NCBI GenBank assembly: GCA_031271165.1 | Contig: JAISWF010000040.1 | Span: 1 to 46,501, forward strand | Direction of reading: 5' to 3' | DNA: 46,501 nt | Origin: Deltaproteobacteria bacterium | GTDB lineage: Bacteria; Desulfobacterota; Desulfarculia; Adiutricales; Adiutricaceae | Shown here: piece by piece, positions 1 to 8,127 of the stretch | Layout of the letters: each line of letters starts with the position of its first letter | Numbering within the stretch: position 1 is the first letter of the stretch | Notes under the pieces: generated by a model | What the model was told of the DNA's origin: nothing | What the model saw: only the letters and a program-made list of their open reading frames with translations | Databases searched by the model: none | Position numbers and translations under genes: made by a program

Positions 1-2
1 AC

Positions 3-871
3 AGAGGAAACAGCACCAAGAATGGCCGTATTCCACCGACTCTGGTCAGCAAGATTCAGGCGCATACACGTGAATTTGAGCTGATTTGCAGTATTCTTCC
101 AGTATCTGAAATAGTTTATGAAAAATCTGAGTTTGACATGCATGCTATTGTCAATCCGGAAGTATTAACCAACAATATCAGAAAGGACCTCAATACGGTT
201 ATGAGAACACCAAAGCTTTTGTTTTGTATCGGGATCATCACACTTATCAATGCTGCAGGGGGAAAAGTAAGGACAAGAAATTGCAAGTCCATCATATTGT
301 GTTTTGCAGTGAGAAAGAAAAAGACACTCCAAATAATTTAATAACAATATGCCCCACCTGCCACAATAAGAGCCATGACGGAACAATTAAACCATCTTGG
401 AAATGTCAAAAATATAATATTTTAAGATATGATACTCAACTAAATGTTGTAGTAAAACGCTTAAGTGACTATCTAAATACAATAGGTCTGTTAGTAAATA
501 CAACATTTGGTTTTATAACTAAAATCAATAGATTATCGCATAATTTAGACAAAACACATTATAATGACGCAATTATGATAGCGTTATAAAGTACTCAGAT
601 TGAAAAAAAATCTCAGACATATATTAGTGTAGCTAAAGGCGATTATAAGTTGGCGATGGGCAAGCGTTCGGAAACAAGAATTAATGTGGGAAAAATCAAT
701 GGATTCAGAAAGTTCGACAAAGCATACCGTATGGCGACATATTGTTTCGTTAAAGGACGTATGAGTACTGATTACATGACAATGATGGATATTCATAGAA
801 AAAAGATTAATTTTAAGCCCATGTCCAAACCAAAGACAACAAAAAGAATAAGGACCAGAAGGAGTGTTTAA
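3..871 (+). pseudogene. iscB: IscB-like RNA-guided nuclease (RuvC/HNH) remnant, frameshifted and interrupted
   Basis: The readable protein pieces line up with the IscB family of transposon-encoded, RNA-guided HNH/RuvC nucleases related to Cas9. Frame 3 from base 3 gives the region after the bridge helix and RuvC-II (VYEKSEFDMHA, with the acidic residue). Frame 2 then gives YQKGPQYGYENTKAFVLY and an HNH module (QCCRG, LQVHHIV, NNLITICPTCHN). RuvC-III follows (KTHYNDA), then a basic C-terminal part with KRSE, FRKFDKA and KGRMSTDYM. A one-base loss near 172 switches frames, and an in-frame TAA at 587-589 interrupts RuvC-III. The N-terminus (PLMP motif and RuvC-I) lies upstream of the window. The family call is firm; the precise subtype is not. 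Confidence 0.8.
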
Positions 872-1272
872 GTGTTAGAATTAATTCATCGGAATCATAG
901 CAAATTTTTGTTACTGGCTCATCTTATATTAGTTTATAAATATAGAAAAAACTGTTAGGCAAATGGGTCTCTCGATTAAATAATTGTTACTCGAATGTGC
1001 CGAAAAAATTGTTTAAGAATAACGGAGATCGAATTCGACAATGATCATATTCATTTATTGATTAGCTATTTGACTATACAATATATTTTCATAATCATTT
1101 TAAAATTGAATAATATTCTACATATCATATCTGGCGTAATCCATTATACAAACCTATTTTACAGCAACATTTTTGGAAAGAACGGACATTTTGGTCAAAC
1201 GGTTATTTTGTATCTTCGATAGGGCAAGCGAGTTTATCGACAATACAAGAGTATATTCGGCATCAAGGTTAA
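872..1272 (+). pseudogene. tnpA: IS200/IS605-family TnpA (Y1 HUH transposase) remnant
   Basis: TnpA is a small single-strand transposase that uses an HUH metal site and one catalytic tyrosine. The piece begins with a GTG directly after the iscB-like stop, preceded by GGAG at 861-864, and reads LAHLILVYKYRK, a typical TnpA N-terminus. A TAG follows near 955. In another frame (about 980-1180) comes EIEFDNDHIHLLIS, which contains the HUH-type HIH. In a third frame comes WSNGYFVSSIG and then IQEYIRHQG, which should hold the catalytic Tyr, ending at TAA 1270-1272. The total span of about 400 bases equals a full-length TnpA, so the gene seems complete in extent but broken by at least two frame changes and a stop. 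Confidence 0.75.
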
Positions 1273-1293
1273 TCAGGACCGGAACGCATTCAT

Positions 1294-1315
1294 CCGCTAG
1301 ACTAAGGTCTACCGG
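1294..1315 (+). repeat. Right-end subterminal hairpin of the IS200/IS605 element
   Basis: CCGCTAGAC (1294-1302) pairs with GTCTACCGG (1307-1315) around the loop TAAG, nine positions with one C-C mismatch. It is preceded by CATT and followed by TTTTCTGCG. IS200/IS605 right ends carry this kind of imperfect palindrome as the transposase recognition structure. Being followed by a short T run it could also stop transcription weakly. Confidence 0.6.
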
Positions 1316-1360
1316 TTTTCTGCGATAAGACTTATAAATTATCTCAACTATAACAAGCCT

Positions 1361-3061
1361 ATGAAAGCTTCCGCTATGCCCGCTTCGAAATCTTCCAACC
1401 CCTTGGATTCGGCCGTTATCAGGCGCCTTTTGGGCGCCGCCGGCCCTCAAAGCCTGGCTGGTGGGCTGATTTTAGCAGCTTTGGGGGGAGCCGCCCAGGC
1501 GGTCGCTTGGCCCAAACTCAATGTATGGTTTCTGACTTTTTTGGGTCCTGTTTTCCTGTGGCGGGCAATTTATGGACAAAAGCCCAAAAGAGCCTTCCTT
1601 TTGGGCTGGGTTTATGGTCTGGCCCTGGGATTTTTCTCCGTTAGCTGGCTGGGCGGTGTTATGAGCGGCTACGGCGGGTTAGGAGCAATCGGGGGAACTG
1701 TTATATTGCTCATTTTGGTGGCTTATCTGGCTCTTTATCAGGCCATCTGGGCGTTATTTGCAGCCCCCTTGACTGTCAGGCCACCAATTATGGACGGCCG
1801 GATAATCAGTCCGGCTCTGTGGGCGGCTATTTTGTGGACCGGACTTGATTTTTTGAAAAATACCATCTTTACCGGTTTCAACTGGACTCCCTTAGCCGGA
1901 GGCTTGGCGGCGGTCCCAATATTAATTGGGGGAGCCGATCTGGTCGGCATCTATGGGCTGACCCTCTGGGTGGCCTTAACAGCGTTTCTGGCGGCCTCAG
2001 CCACTGTTTACTTCCCCCATCCCAAAGCCGCCTTGATTAAATTTATCGTCGCCCTTTTGCTTTTGGGCGCCCAAATCGGCTACGGAAAAGTTACCTTCGA
2101 CCACTATGAAGGTGAGCGCACCAAAGCCCAAATCCGCAATATCGCCGTTTTGCAGCCCTCAATTCCCCAGGACCGCAAGTGGAACCCCACCTTTCGAAAA
2201 GAGATCTTGGACCGTTTTGTTTGGCTGCTGAAAAAATCAGCCGCTGAAAACCCCTGGCTGACAGTCTGGTCGGAGACGGCTGCACCTTTTTTATACGGCT
2301 GGGACCAGGTTGAAACCGTCTGGCTCGACCGCATCATAGACCAGGCTGGAGGCGAGGGCCGCTCTATGCTGGTGGGGGTGGCCGCTTTCGAATATGATGA
2401 AAACGGCAGCCTAAAGCTCCACAACCGCGCCTGGCTGACCGGCCCGGACGGGACTTTGGGCCGTTACGACAAGACCCATCTGGTCCCCTTCGGGGAATAT
2501 GTCCCCCTGGCCGAGACCCTGCCTTTTCTAAAGTACCCATTCATGCAGGGCTTGTTAGGAGCCGCCGGGACCTACAGCCCCGGTTCAGGCCCCACCCGGC
2601 TGGTCATTGATCAGATCCCTTTCGGGGTTTTAATCTGTTTTGAATCTATTTTTCCCTATCAGGCCCGGGATAAAGTCAAATTAGGCTCAGAATTTCTGGT
2701 TGTGACAACCAATGATTCCTGGTTTGGCCTGACCGCTGCCCCGGCCCAGCACCTGCTTCATTCGGTTATCCGGGCAGTGGAAACCCGCCGCCCCTTGGTC
2801 CGGGCCGCCAATAACGGCATGTCAGCTTTAATCGCCCCCTCGGGCTTGATTTTGAACAGTTCCAAACTCAACGACGTGGACGCCTACCTCTTTCCAATGC
2901 CGCTGCCGGCCGAGCCAAAAACAACCCTCTTTGTTCGGGGCGGACATTATCTGGCCCCAAGCTGCGCTTTGGTCACTGCTTGTTATGCTTTTTATCGTTT
3001 CCTTAAGCACAGGCGCAGTCGTTCCAATAAGGCCTCTGGCCGTTCTTTGGCCAAAAGGTGA
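1361..3061 (+). CDS. lnt: Apolipoprotein N-acyltransferase
   Basis: Lnt transfers a third acyl chain from phospholipid to the N-terminal cysteine of apolipoproteins, on the periplasmic face of the inner membrane, the last step of lipoprotein maturation. The 566-residue protein has the expected architecture: a run of hydrophobic segments over residues 30-240, then a nitrilase-like domain (about 258-500), then a final membrane segment near 535-550. The catalytic Glu-Lys-Cys triad is visible as Glu305 (VWSET), Lys371 (RYDKTHLVPFGEY) and Cys426 (GVLICFES). The ATG at 1361 sits only about 37 bases from the inferred insertion-sequence end and lacks a clear Shine-Dalgarno, so the start could also be ATG 1376. 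Lgt, the first enzyme of the same pathway, is encoded at 4532. Confidence 0.95.
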   Translation: MKASAMPASKSSNPLDSAVIRRLLGAAGPQSLAGGLILAALGGAAQAVAWPKLNVWFLTFLGPVFLWRAIYGQKPKRAFLLGWVYGLALGFFSVSWLGGVMSGYGGLGAIGGTVILLILVAYLALYQAIWALFAAPLTVRPPIMDGRIISPALWAAILWTGLDFLKNTIFTGFNWTPLAGGLAAVPILIGGADLVGIYGLTLWVALTAFLAASATVYFPHPKAALIKFIVALLLLGAQIGYGKVTFDHYEGERTKAQIRNIAVLQPSIPQDRKWNPTFRKEILDRFVWLLKKSAAENPWLTVWSETAAPFLYGWDQVETVWLDRIIDQAGGEGRSMLVGVAAFEYDENGSLKLHNRAWLTGPDGTLGRYDKTHLVPFGEYVPLAETLPFLKYPFMQGLLGAAGTYSPGSGPTRLVIDQIPFGVLICFESIFPYQARDKVKLGSEFLVVTTNDSWFGLTAAPAQHLLHSVIRAVETRRPLVRAANNGMSALIAPSGLILNSSKLNDVDAYLFPMPLPAEPKTTLFVRGGHYLAPSCALVTACYAFYRFLKHRRSRSNKASGRSLAKR

Positions 3062-3092
3062 CCTCGAAGGTCAAAAATGCCTCTCTTAAAAT

Positions 3093-3115
3093 ACGATCGG
3101 TCGTTCTTTTTTTTC
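3093..3115 (+). terminator. Possible weak intrinsic terminator after lnt
   Basis: A short ACGA-TCGG-TCGT hairpin (3093-3104) is followed by TCTTTTTTTTC. The stem has only four pairs, with a UNCG-type loop, so the terminator call is tentative. Confidence 0.35.
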
Positions 3116-3177
3116 TTGCATTATTTGATAGTTGTCTTAAAAAAATGATTTTTATCTAGGAGCGACCGCAAATGTAC

Positions 3178-3206
3178 TTGACACAGAAAAACAATTAAAT
3201 TATGTT
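3178..3206 (+). promoter_or_regulatory. Sigma70-type promoter for the OmpA-family gene
   Basis: A perfect -35 TTGACA (3178-3183), a 17-base spacer and a -10 TATGTT (3201-3206) point toward the gene starting at 3342. Transcription would begin near 3213, giving a leader of about 130 bases. Confidence 0.7.
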
Positions 3207-3249
3207 TATATCAAGATCAGGGGGTTGGCGGAGCCTCCTCTTTAATAAT

Positions 3250-3306
3250 GGTGAAAACATCACCCTTTTTAACGTACCCGGACCGAAGGGTAATTTCGGT
3301 GGCCGG
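3250..3306 (+). promoter_or_regulatory. Structured 5' leader of the OmpA-family gene (two hairpins)
   Basis: GGTGA (3250-3254) pairs with TCACC (3260-3264) and is followed by CTTTTT, a small terminator-like hairpin. A second, stronger hairpin pairs CCGG-ACCGAA (3278-3287) with TTCGGT (3295-3300) and CCGG (3303-3306), with a GG bulge. The ribosome binding site AAGGAG lies at 3329-3334. The structure could affect mRNA stability or attenuation; that function is inferred only. Confidence 0.4.
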
Positions 3307-3341
3307 GCCGAAATTTTTGATGTTTTTCAAGGAGATACTAA

Positions 3342-4379
3342 ATGAGATCCAAAATTTTAATCTTGGTCCTCTTGGCTGCGGTCCTGTGCTTCCCGGTCGC
3401 AGCCCGTGCCCAGATGTCTGGAGAAACCCTCCACATTAGCTTGCTGGGCGGCTACCTGTTCCCCAACAATCGCATCGCCCTTGACAATGGACCGATTGCC
3501 GGAGTTGGATTTGGTTATAACTTCACCAAAAATTGGGGTGTTGAGGCTTTCGGTGCTTTTTCTCCCAATCTTGATGATGACAGCATCATCCGCGGAGTCC
3601 GAGCTAACAATCCTCCCAATTTTGACAATGACGTGACTTTGGCCCGTCTCAGCGCCCTTTATCACTTCGACACCGGCACCAATTTCACCCCCTATATCTC
3701 ATTGGGTGTTGGTGGCCAGTGGATCAGTCGCGATCGGCCCGAGTATGATAATTACTCATCCTTTGCCGCCAACGCTGGATTGGGCTTTAAGTACTTTTTC
3801 AACGAGGTTGTCGCTGCCAGACTGGAAGTTAATGATTCCTACGGCTTCCGCAGACAGCAGGGCGCTCGCTTTAACGCCCCGACCGTGCTGGCCGGTCTGA
3901 CATTCCAGGTCGGCGCCAATCCAGCCTGCACTGACTCCGACAGTGACGGCGTCTGCGACCCCTATGACAAGTGCCCGGGCACTCCGGCCGGCTACAAGGT
4001 TGACGGCGATGGTTGCCCCATCACCGTGACCATCCGGATGGACATCAAATTTGATTTTGATAAGTCGGTCGTCAAACAGCTGTACTTGCCTGAAGTTGAG
4101 AAAGTGGCCTCCTTCCTGAAGGTTCACCCCGGCTCAACAGTTACCGTTGAAGGTCACACCGACGATCGCGGTAAGGATAGTTACAACCAGGGCCTCTCCG
4201 AACGCCGGGCCAATGCTGTCCGCGACAGTCTGATCAACGACTTTGGTGTTCCGGCCTCGAAAGTCTCAGCCGTTGGTTACGGTGAGGCCAAGCCCATTGA
4301 AACCAATGCCACTGCAGAAGGTCGGGCGGCCAACCGTCGCGTTGTCGGCGTGGTTGAAGGCTCCGACGTGACCGACTGA
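3342..4379 (+). CDS. OmpA-family outer membrane protein (beta-barrel, TSP3 linker, peptidoglycan-binding domain)
   Basis: This is a structural porin-like protein tying the outer membrane to peptidoglycan. Residues 1-23 form a signal peptide ending in ARA before Gln24. Residues 25-195 show alternating aromatic and polar strands of an eight-stranded OmpA-type barrel. A calcium-binding thrombospondin type-3 linker follows (DSDSDGVCDPYDKCPGTP, about 198-215), then VDGDGCP. The OmpA C-terminal domain (about 232-342) carries GHTDDRG and LSERRAN, which supply the Asp and Arg that bind diaminopimelate. At 345 residues the length is normal. The ATG is set by AAGGAG at 3329-3334. A strong promoter and terminator make it monocistronic, as expected for an abundant envelope protein. 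Confidence 0.93.
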   Translation: MRSKILILVLLAAVLCFPVAARAQMSGETLHISLLGGYLFPNNRIALDNGPIAGVGFGYNFTKNWGVEAFGAFSPNLDDDSIIRGVRANNPPNFDNDVTLARLSALYHFDTGTNFTPYISLGVGGQWISRDRPEYDNYSSFAANAGLGFKYFFNEVVAARLEVNDSYGFRRQQGARFNAPTVLAGLTFQVGANPACTDSDSDGVCDPYDKCPGTPAGYKVDGDGCPITVTIRMDIKFDFDKSVVKQLYLPEVEKVASFLKVHPGSTVTVEGHTDDRGKDSYNQGLSERRANAVRDSLINDFGVPASKVSAVGYGEAKPIETNATAEGRAANRRVVGVVEGSDVTD

Positions 4380-4417
4380 GCCCGTTGGCTCCGTTTCTGA
4401 GGTCATTTTCTGATTGT

Positions 4418-4460
4418 AAGACCAAGGCCCTTTGGGGCCTTGGTCTTCTTTTTTTTCTTT
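4418..4460 (+). terminator. Strong intrinsic terminator after the OmpA-family gene
   Basis: A perfect 13-base inverted repeat (AAGACCAAGGCCC at 4418-4430, its complement at 4435-4447) with the loop TTTG is followed by a C and a long T run. Confidence 0.9.
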
Positions 4461-4531
4461 TTAGCTAAACAGACCGGACTTTCTGACCTTTTTTAACCAA
4501 AAACATTAAAAAGCGACTACGGACGACAGCG

Positions 4532-5446
4532 ATGAACCCCGTTTGGGACCTTGATCCAATATTACTCACCCTGCCCTGGGCTGGTGTAACCATCCGCTAC
4601 TATGGCTTAATTTTTTCAGCCGTTTTCCTGGGTGGTTTTTTTCTTTTTTACTGGCAGACCATTCGGGACGGAGCAACGGCCGAACAGGCTTTCGACATTA
4701 TCATCCCCGGTTTTTTGGGTCTGCTTTTGGGGGCCCGATTGGGCCATGTTTTATTTTATAATTTCGATTACTTTTCCCAAAACCCGGCCGCCATCTTCAG
4801 GGTCTGGGAAGGCGGACTCACCAGCCACGGAGCGGCAGTGGGCCTGGCGGCCGCCCTTTGGTATTACGCCCGCAAACAAAAACTAAGTTTTCTGACCGTT
4901 TCCGACCGTTTTGTCTTTTCGGCCTCCTTAGGGGCCGGCTTGGTCCGACTGGGCAACTTTTTAAATTCCGAAATCGTCGGTAAAATTACTGCCTCCGCCT
5001 GGGGCATCCGATTCCCCCTTTACGACGGTCTCCCAGCTGAGCTGACCCCGGCCAGGTACCCCACTCAGCTGTTGGAATCGGCCATGGGGCTTTTGATTTT
5101 GGCGCTGCTTTTAATAGCCGATCGCCTTTTAAAAGGCCGGGCCCGACCAAAGGGTGTTTTATCGGCGCTTTTTTTGGTACTCTATTTTATAGGACGTTTT
5201 TTGGTCGAGTTCCTCAAGGAGCGGCATGGGCCGGCCGACAACCTTTGGCTCTCCCGGGGACAAATTTTATCCCTTCCAGCTATCGTGGCCGGGATTATCC
5301 TGGGGGCGGTCTGTCTGACCGGCTTTCGCAGCCGAACGGCTGGAGCTGAGCCGCCCCCCCAAGGCTCCCAAGGCCCGCCTGACCACCGGACCAAGCACAG
5401 TCAGAGAGCTAACACCAAAACAGACAAAAAAAGGCGACTTAAGTGA
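4532..5446 (+). CDS. lgt: Phosphatidylglycerol--prolipoprotein diacylglyceryl transferase
   Basis: Lgt adds diacylglycerol from phosphatidylglycerol to the lipobox cysteine of prolipoproteins in the inner membrane. The 304-residue protein has about seven hydrophobic segments. It carries the family signature GLVRLGNFLNSEIVGK (136-151), the HG motif at 99-100 (GLTSHGAAVG), YPTQLLES (176-183) and the conserved Arg/Glu region RFLVEFLKERHGP (212-224). The last 40 residues are a hydrophilic Pro/Lys-rich tail that is longer than usual. The stop overlaps the next start (GTGA at 5443-5446), so translation is probably coupled. It follows a terminator and heads a run of ten co-directional genes; its own promoter is not obvious in 4461-4531. 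Confidence 0.95.
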   Translation: MNPVWDLDPILLTLPWAGVTIRYYGLIFSAVFLGGFFLFYWQTIRDGATAEQAFDIIIPGFLGLLLGARLGHVLFYNFDYFSQNPAAIFRVWEGGLTSHGAAVGLAAALWYYARKQKLSFLTVSDRFVFSASLGAGLVRLGNFLNSEIVGKITASAWGIRFPLYDGLPAELTPARYPTQLLESAMGLLILALLLIADRLLKGRARPKGVLSALFLVLYFIGRFLVEFLKERHGPADNLWLSRGQILSLPAIVAGIILGAVCLTGFRSRTAGAEPPPQGSQGPPDHRTKHSQRANTKTDKKRRLK

Positions 5447-7314
5447 AATTTATCATGCCGCATAGGATCCCGGCCTTGGTTTGGCACGGATTTGTCAAAG
5501 ACAGCATCAGGATCTATAAATTTTTACCCAAGCGGCTAAAACTATCATATTTTTATGTATTTTTTTTCCAAATTTGTACGGCCATCACCGAAACCTTTAC
5601 TCTGTTAGTTATTTCTCTTTTTGCCATGAGCATCGCCTCCCATGAATCGGCCATGAACCACTTCATGATCCGGCCTTTTTTCAAGATTTTTCCGATCTTG
5701 TCCGAAATTATCACCACCCCCCGGCGAATGGTTGGTTTTACCAGCTGTTTTATGATCGCCTTTGTCGTGGTTAAAAGCCTTTTAACCATCTATGCCAACC
5801 ATGTGACCACTATTTTTTCTGAAAAGGTGGCCATTTATGTCGGGCGGGAAGCCCTTCGGCGCTACCTCAACAAAGGCTATTATTGGCATATATCTTCTGA
5901 AAGTTCTGATATAATACATAAAATCATAAACCGTTCCTCACTGTCGCAGCTGACTGTGCTCTTGCTTCTGCTTTATTCTAACGTTATCTGCTGTTTATTT
6001 CTTTTTACTTCTCTTTTTATTGCCCAACCCCAACTTACCATCGTCGTTATAATCTGTTTTTCCCTATCCAGCGTCCTTTTATATTCGACTATCCGCCACA
6101 GTCTTGACAAGGCCGGGCAGCTGTCCAGCGCCACCTCCATTGAAGAAAGCATGACCATGACGGCCATGACCAAGGGGATCAGGGAAATCATCACCTACCG
6201 CCAGCAGGACATTGCTCTTCAAAAGATGATGCAGGCCGTGGAAAGGGGTCTTCCAGCCCGGGCCTACCTGGCCTTTTGCGCCACCATGCCGTCCTTGATC
6301 CTGGAGGCCGTCGGTTTTTCCACTATTGGCGGCATGGTCATTTATCTTTTAGCCGAACACCAGCCTATGGATCAGATAGTCGCCGCCGCCTCCATCCTCA
6401 TGCTGTCGGCTTGGCGAATTCTGCCGACGGTGACCAGAAGTCTGTCTTACACCGTCACCATTCGCGGCCTCAAACCCCGGGCTCTGATCAGTTTGGATCT
6501 TTTGGAAAACTTTACCCGCCAAAAAGTTGAAACAGTGGCCACGCCCGATCCTAATTTCTCCTTTAAAAGAGATCTTGTGCTCAAAGACGTCAAATTTCAT
6601 TACCCTGACAGCAAAGTCGATGTCCTAACCGGAATTAACCTGACTATCAATAAAGGCCAATGCATCGGCCTAATCGGCGCCTCCGGGGCCGGCAAGTCGA
6701 CCATGGCCCTTTTGTTATCGGGTCTGGTCCCGCCCACCAGCGGAGCTTTTCTGGTCGATGACTGCGAACTCAATCCCGCCTCCCGGGCCTCCTACCTTTC
6801 AATGCTGGGCTACGTTCCGCAAAACCCTCTGTTAATGCAGGGGACCCTGGCCGATAACGTCGCTTTCAGTAAATGGGGGCAGACTTACGACCACGAGGAA
6901 GTTTTAAAGGTCTGTAAACTGGCGGCCATGGATTTTGTGATGGCTGACCCTAAAATTTTGTCTCGGCCTTTAGGCGGAGGCGGCTCTCTATCCGGCGGAC
7001 AGGCCCAGCGGGTGGCCATCGCCCGGGCTCTTTTCACCTCGCCGCAGGTCATCATTTTTGATGAGGCCACCAGTTCCCTCGACCAGGCCAATGAAAACAT
7101 CATCCGCAGCACCATCACCAGAATTAGGGGCGAGATAACCACCATCATCATCGCCCATCGGTTAAGCACCGTCCAGGACTGCGATGTCATATTCTGGATT
7201 GAAGGCGGACGCCTGAAAAAAAGCGGCCCCCCCTCCGAAATTCTGAGTCTGTACGAAGACTCAGTCGCCAAGCCTCCGGTTTTTCCGGTCCTCACAGTCG
7301 ATTTACTCCACTGA
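5443..7314 (+). CDS. ABC transporter, fused permease/ATPase (exporter type, PglK-like)
   Basis: A half-size ABC exporter that would act as a homodimer in the inner membrane. Residues 30-345 form the six-helix transmembrane domain and 370-610 the ATPase. Visible motifs are Walker A GASGAGKST (412-420), Q-loop Gln460 (YVPQN), signature LSGGQ (516-520), Walker B VIIFDE (536-541) with the catalytic Glu, and switch His572. The membrane domain and the wording around the Q-loop recall PglK-type lipid-linked oligosaccharide flippases more than MsbA, but substrate cannot be read from sequence. GTG at 5443 overlaps the lgt stop; ATG 5455 is an alternative. The next gene follows within about 45 bases. 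A link with lipid or envelope assembly is inferred from its neighbour. Confidence 0.88.
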   Translation: MKFIMPHRIPALVWHGFVKDSIRIYKFLPKRLKLSYFYVFFFQICTAITETFTLLVISLFAMSIASHESAMNHFMIRPFFKIFPILSEIITTPRRMVGFTSCFMIAFVVVKSLLTIYANHVTTIFSEKVAIYVGREALRRYLNKGYYWHISSESSDIIHKIINRSSLSQLTVLLLLLYSNVICCLFLFTSLFIAQPQLTIVVIICFSLSSVLLYSTIRHSLDKAGQLSSATSIEESMTMTAMTKGIREIITYRQQDIALQKMMQAVERGLPARAYLAFCATMPSLILEAVGFSTIGGMVIYLLAEHQPMDQIVAAASILMLSAWRILPTVTRSLSYTVTIRGLKPRALISLDLLENFTRQKVETVATPDPNFSFKRDLVLKDVKFHYPDSKVDVLTGINLTINKGQCIGLIGASGAGKSTMALLLSGLVPPTSGAFLVDDCELNPASRASYLSMLGYVPQNPLLMQGTLADNVAFSKWGQTYDHEEVLKVCKLAAMDFVMADPKILSRPLGGGGSLSGGQAQRVAIARALFTSPQVIIFDEATSSLDQANENIIRSTITRIRGEITTIIIAHRLSTVQDCDVIFWIEGGRLKKSGPPSEILSLYEDSVAKPPVFPVLTVDLLH

Positions 7315-7358
7315 CCCTATTGGTTAGCCTTCAGTCAAAGCTCGTGCGAGTTGCCGCC

Positions 7359-8114
7359 ATGACTCAAGCTATCAGATTATGGTCCTTACTTTTGGCTGGA
7401 CTAATAATGTTGTCCGCTTTGGCTGCGTCCACCCAGCTGGCTTTAGCTCAACCGGCCGCCCTTGGAGCTTCAGCTCTGGCTTCCAATACTTTCTCCCCGG
7501 ATCAGGCTTTCCAACAAGCAGTCCAAGATCTCAACCTCCAGACCAATACCGACGACTCCCAACGGCCGCCAGACAACGATTGGTCGTTGCAGTCCGATCC
7601 GCCTGATACCGACTGGTCGTTCTCACTGAGGGTGCCCCCAATTATTGCTCAGAGCCTTTTGGGGGTGATTTTAGCCTTTATGCTGTGGTTTTTTTTAAAA
7701 TATTTCTCCAGTTGGCTGGGCCAAAAAAAGGCTCGCCCAGAGGTGTCTCCTCCGCCGGCTCCTGAACTTCCCAATCAAAAGGAGGCCGAAGTAATCCGCC
7801 ACAATGCCGATTCCCTGGCCAACCGTAAGCTCTATGCCGAAGCCATCCACACCCTTCTTTTAGAGACCATCGACCTTTTTAAAACCCGCAGTCACCTGAT
7901 TTTGCCCATTGAGCTGACCAGCCGGGAGATAATCCCAATATTGAAGCTAGGTGACGAAGCGGCCTCGGCTTTTCAGCTGTTGGTATCCAAAGTTGAGCTG
8001 ACCTGGTTCGGGCGCAATCCACCGCTGGTTGGCGATTATGAACTCTGCCGCTCCGCCCACCAAGCTATTTGGAAAGCTTTGCCCACTGACGGCTCCCAAG
8101 CCGGCGGCCGGTAA
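7359..8114 (+). CDS. DUF4129-domain membrane protein
   Basis: The protein has an N-terminal signal or anchor (RLWSLLLAGLIMLSALAA), a periplasmic Asp/Pro-rich stretch with a short internal duplication (PDNDWS and PDTDWS), a membrane helix (IIAQSLLGVILAFMLWFF) and a cytoplasmic C-terminal domain. That domain holds the DUF4129 pattern: a helical repeat-like part ending in LTSREIIPIL and a VELTWFGRNP element. DUF4129 proteins usually sit beside MoxR and DUF58 genes, as here. ATG 7359 is preferred because it gives a clean signal segment; an in-frame TTG at 7320, just after the ABC gene, is possible. No enzymatic function is evident. Confidence 0.75.
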   Translation: MTQAIRLWSLLLAGLIMLSALAASTQLALAQPAALGASALASNTFSPDQAFQQAVQDLNLQTNTDDSQRPPDNDWSLQSDPPDTDWSFSLRVPPIIAQSLLGVILAFMLWFFLKYFSSWLGQKKARPEVSPPPAPELPNQKEAEVIRHNADSLANRKLYAEAIHTLLLETIDLFKTRSHLILPIELTSREIIPILKLGDEAASAFQLLVSKVELTWFGRNPPLVGDYELCRSAHQAIWKALPTDGSQAGGR

Positions 8115-8127
8115 AGAAGTCTGCCCA

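Larger units (their letters stand above)
1..1324 (+). mobile_element. Decayed IS200/IS605-type element carrying iscB-like and tnpA remnants (left part outside window)
   Basis: Two broken genes lie head to tail: an iscB-like HNH/RuvC gene (3-871) and an HUH/Y1 transposase gene (872-1272). They are followed by a hairpin at 1294-1315 and the tail TTTTCTGCG, the layout expected for the right end of an IS200/IS605 element. Local composition is clearly AT-richer than the G+C-rich genes starting at 1361. The left end and any guide (omega) RNA upstream of iscB fall outside the window. Both genes carry frame breaks, so the element is probably inactive. The exact right boundary (about 1324) is inferred from the hairpin position. 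Confidence 0.75.

Noticed and set aside
995-1222. Stand-alone 75-residue protein
   Set aside because: Its sequence EIEFDNDHIHLLIS is the central part of a broken TnpA transposase, with the N- and C-terminal parts in other frames on either side.
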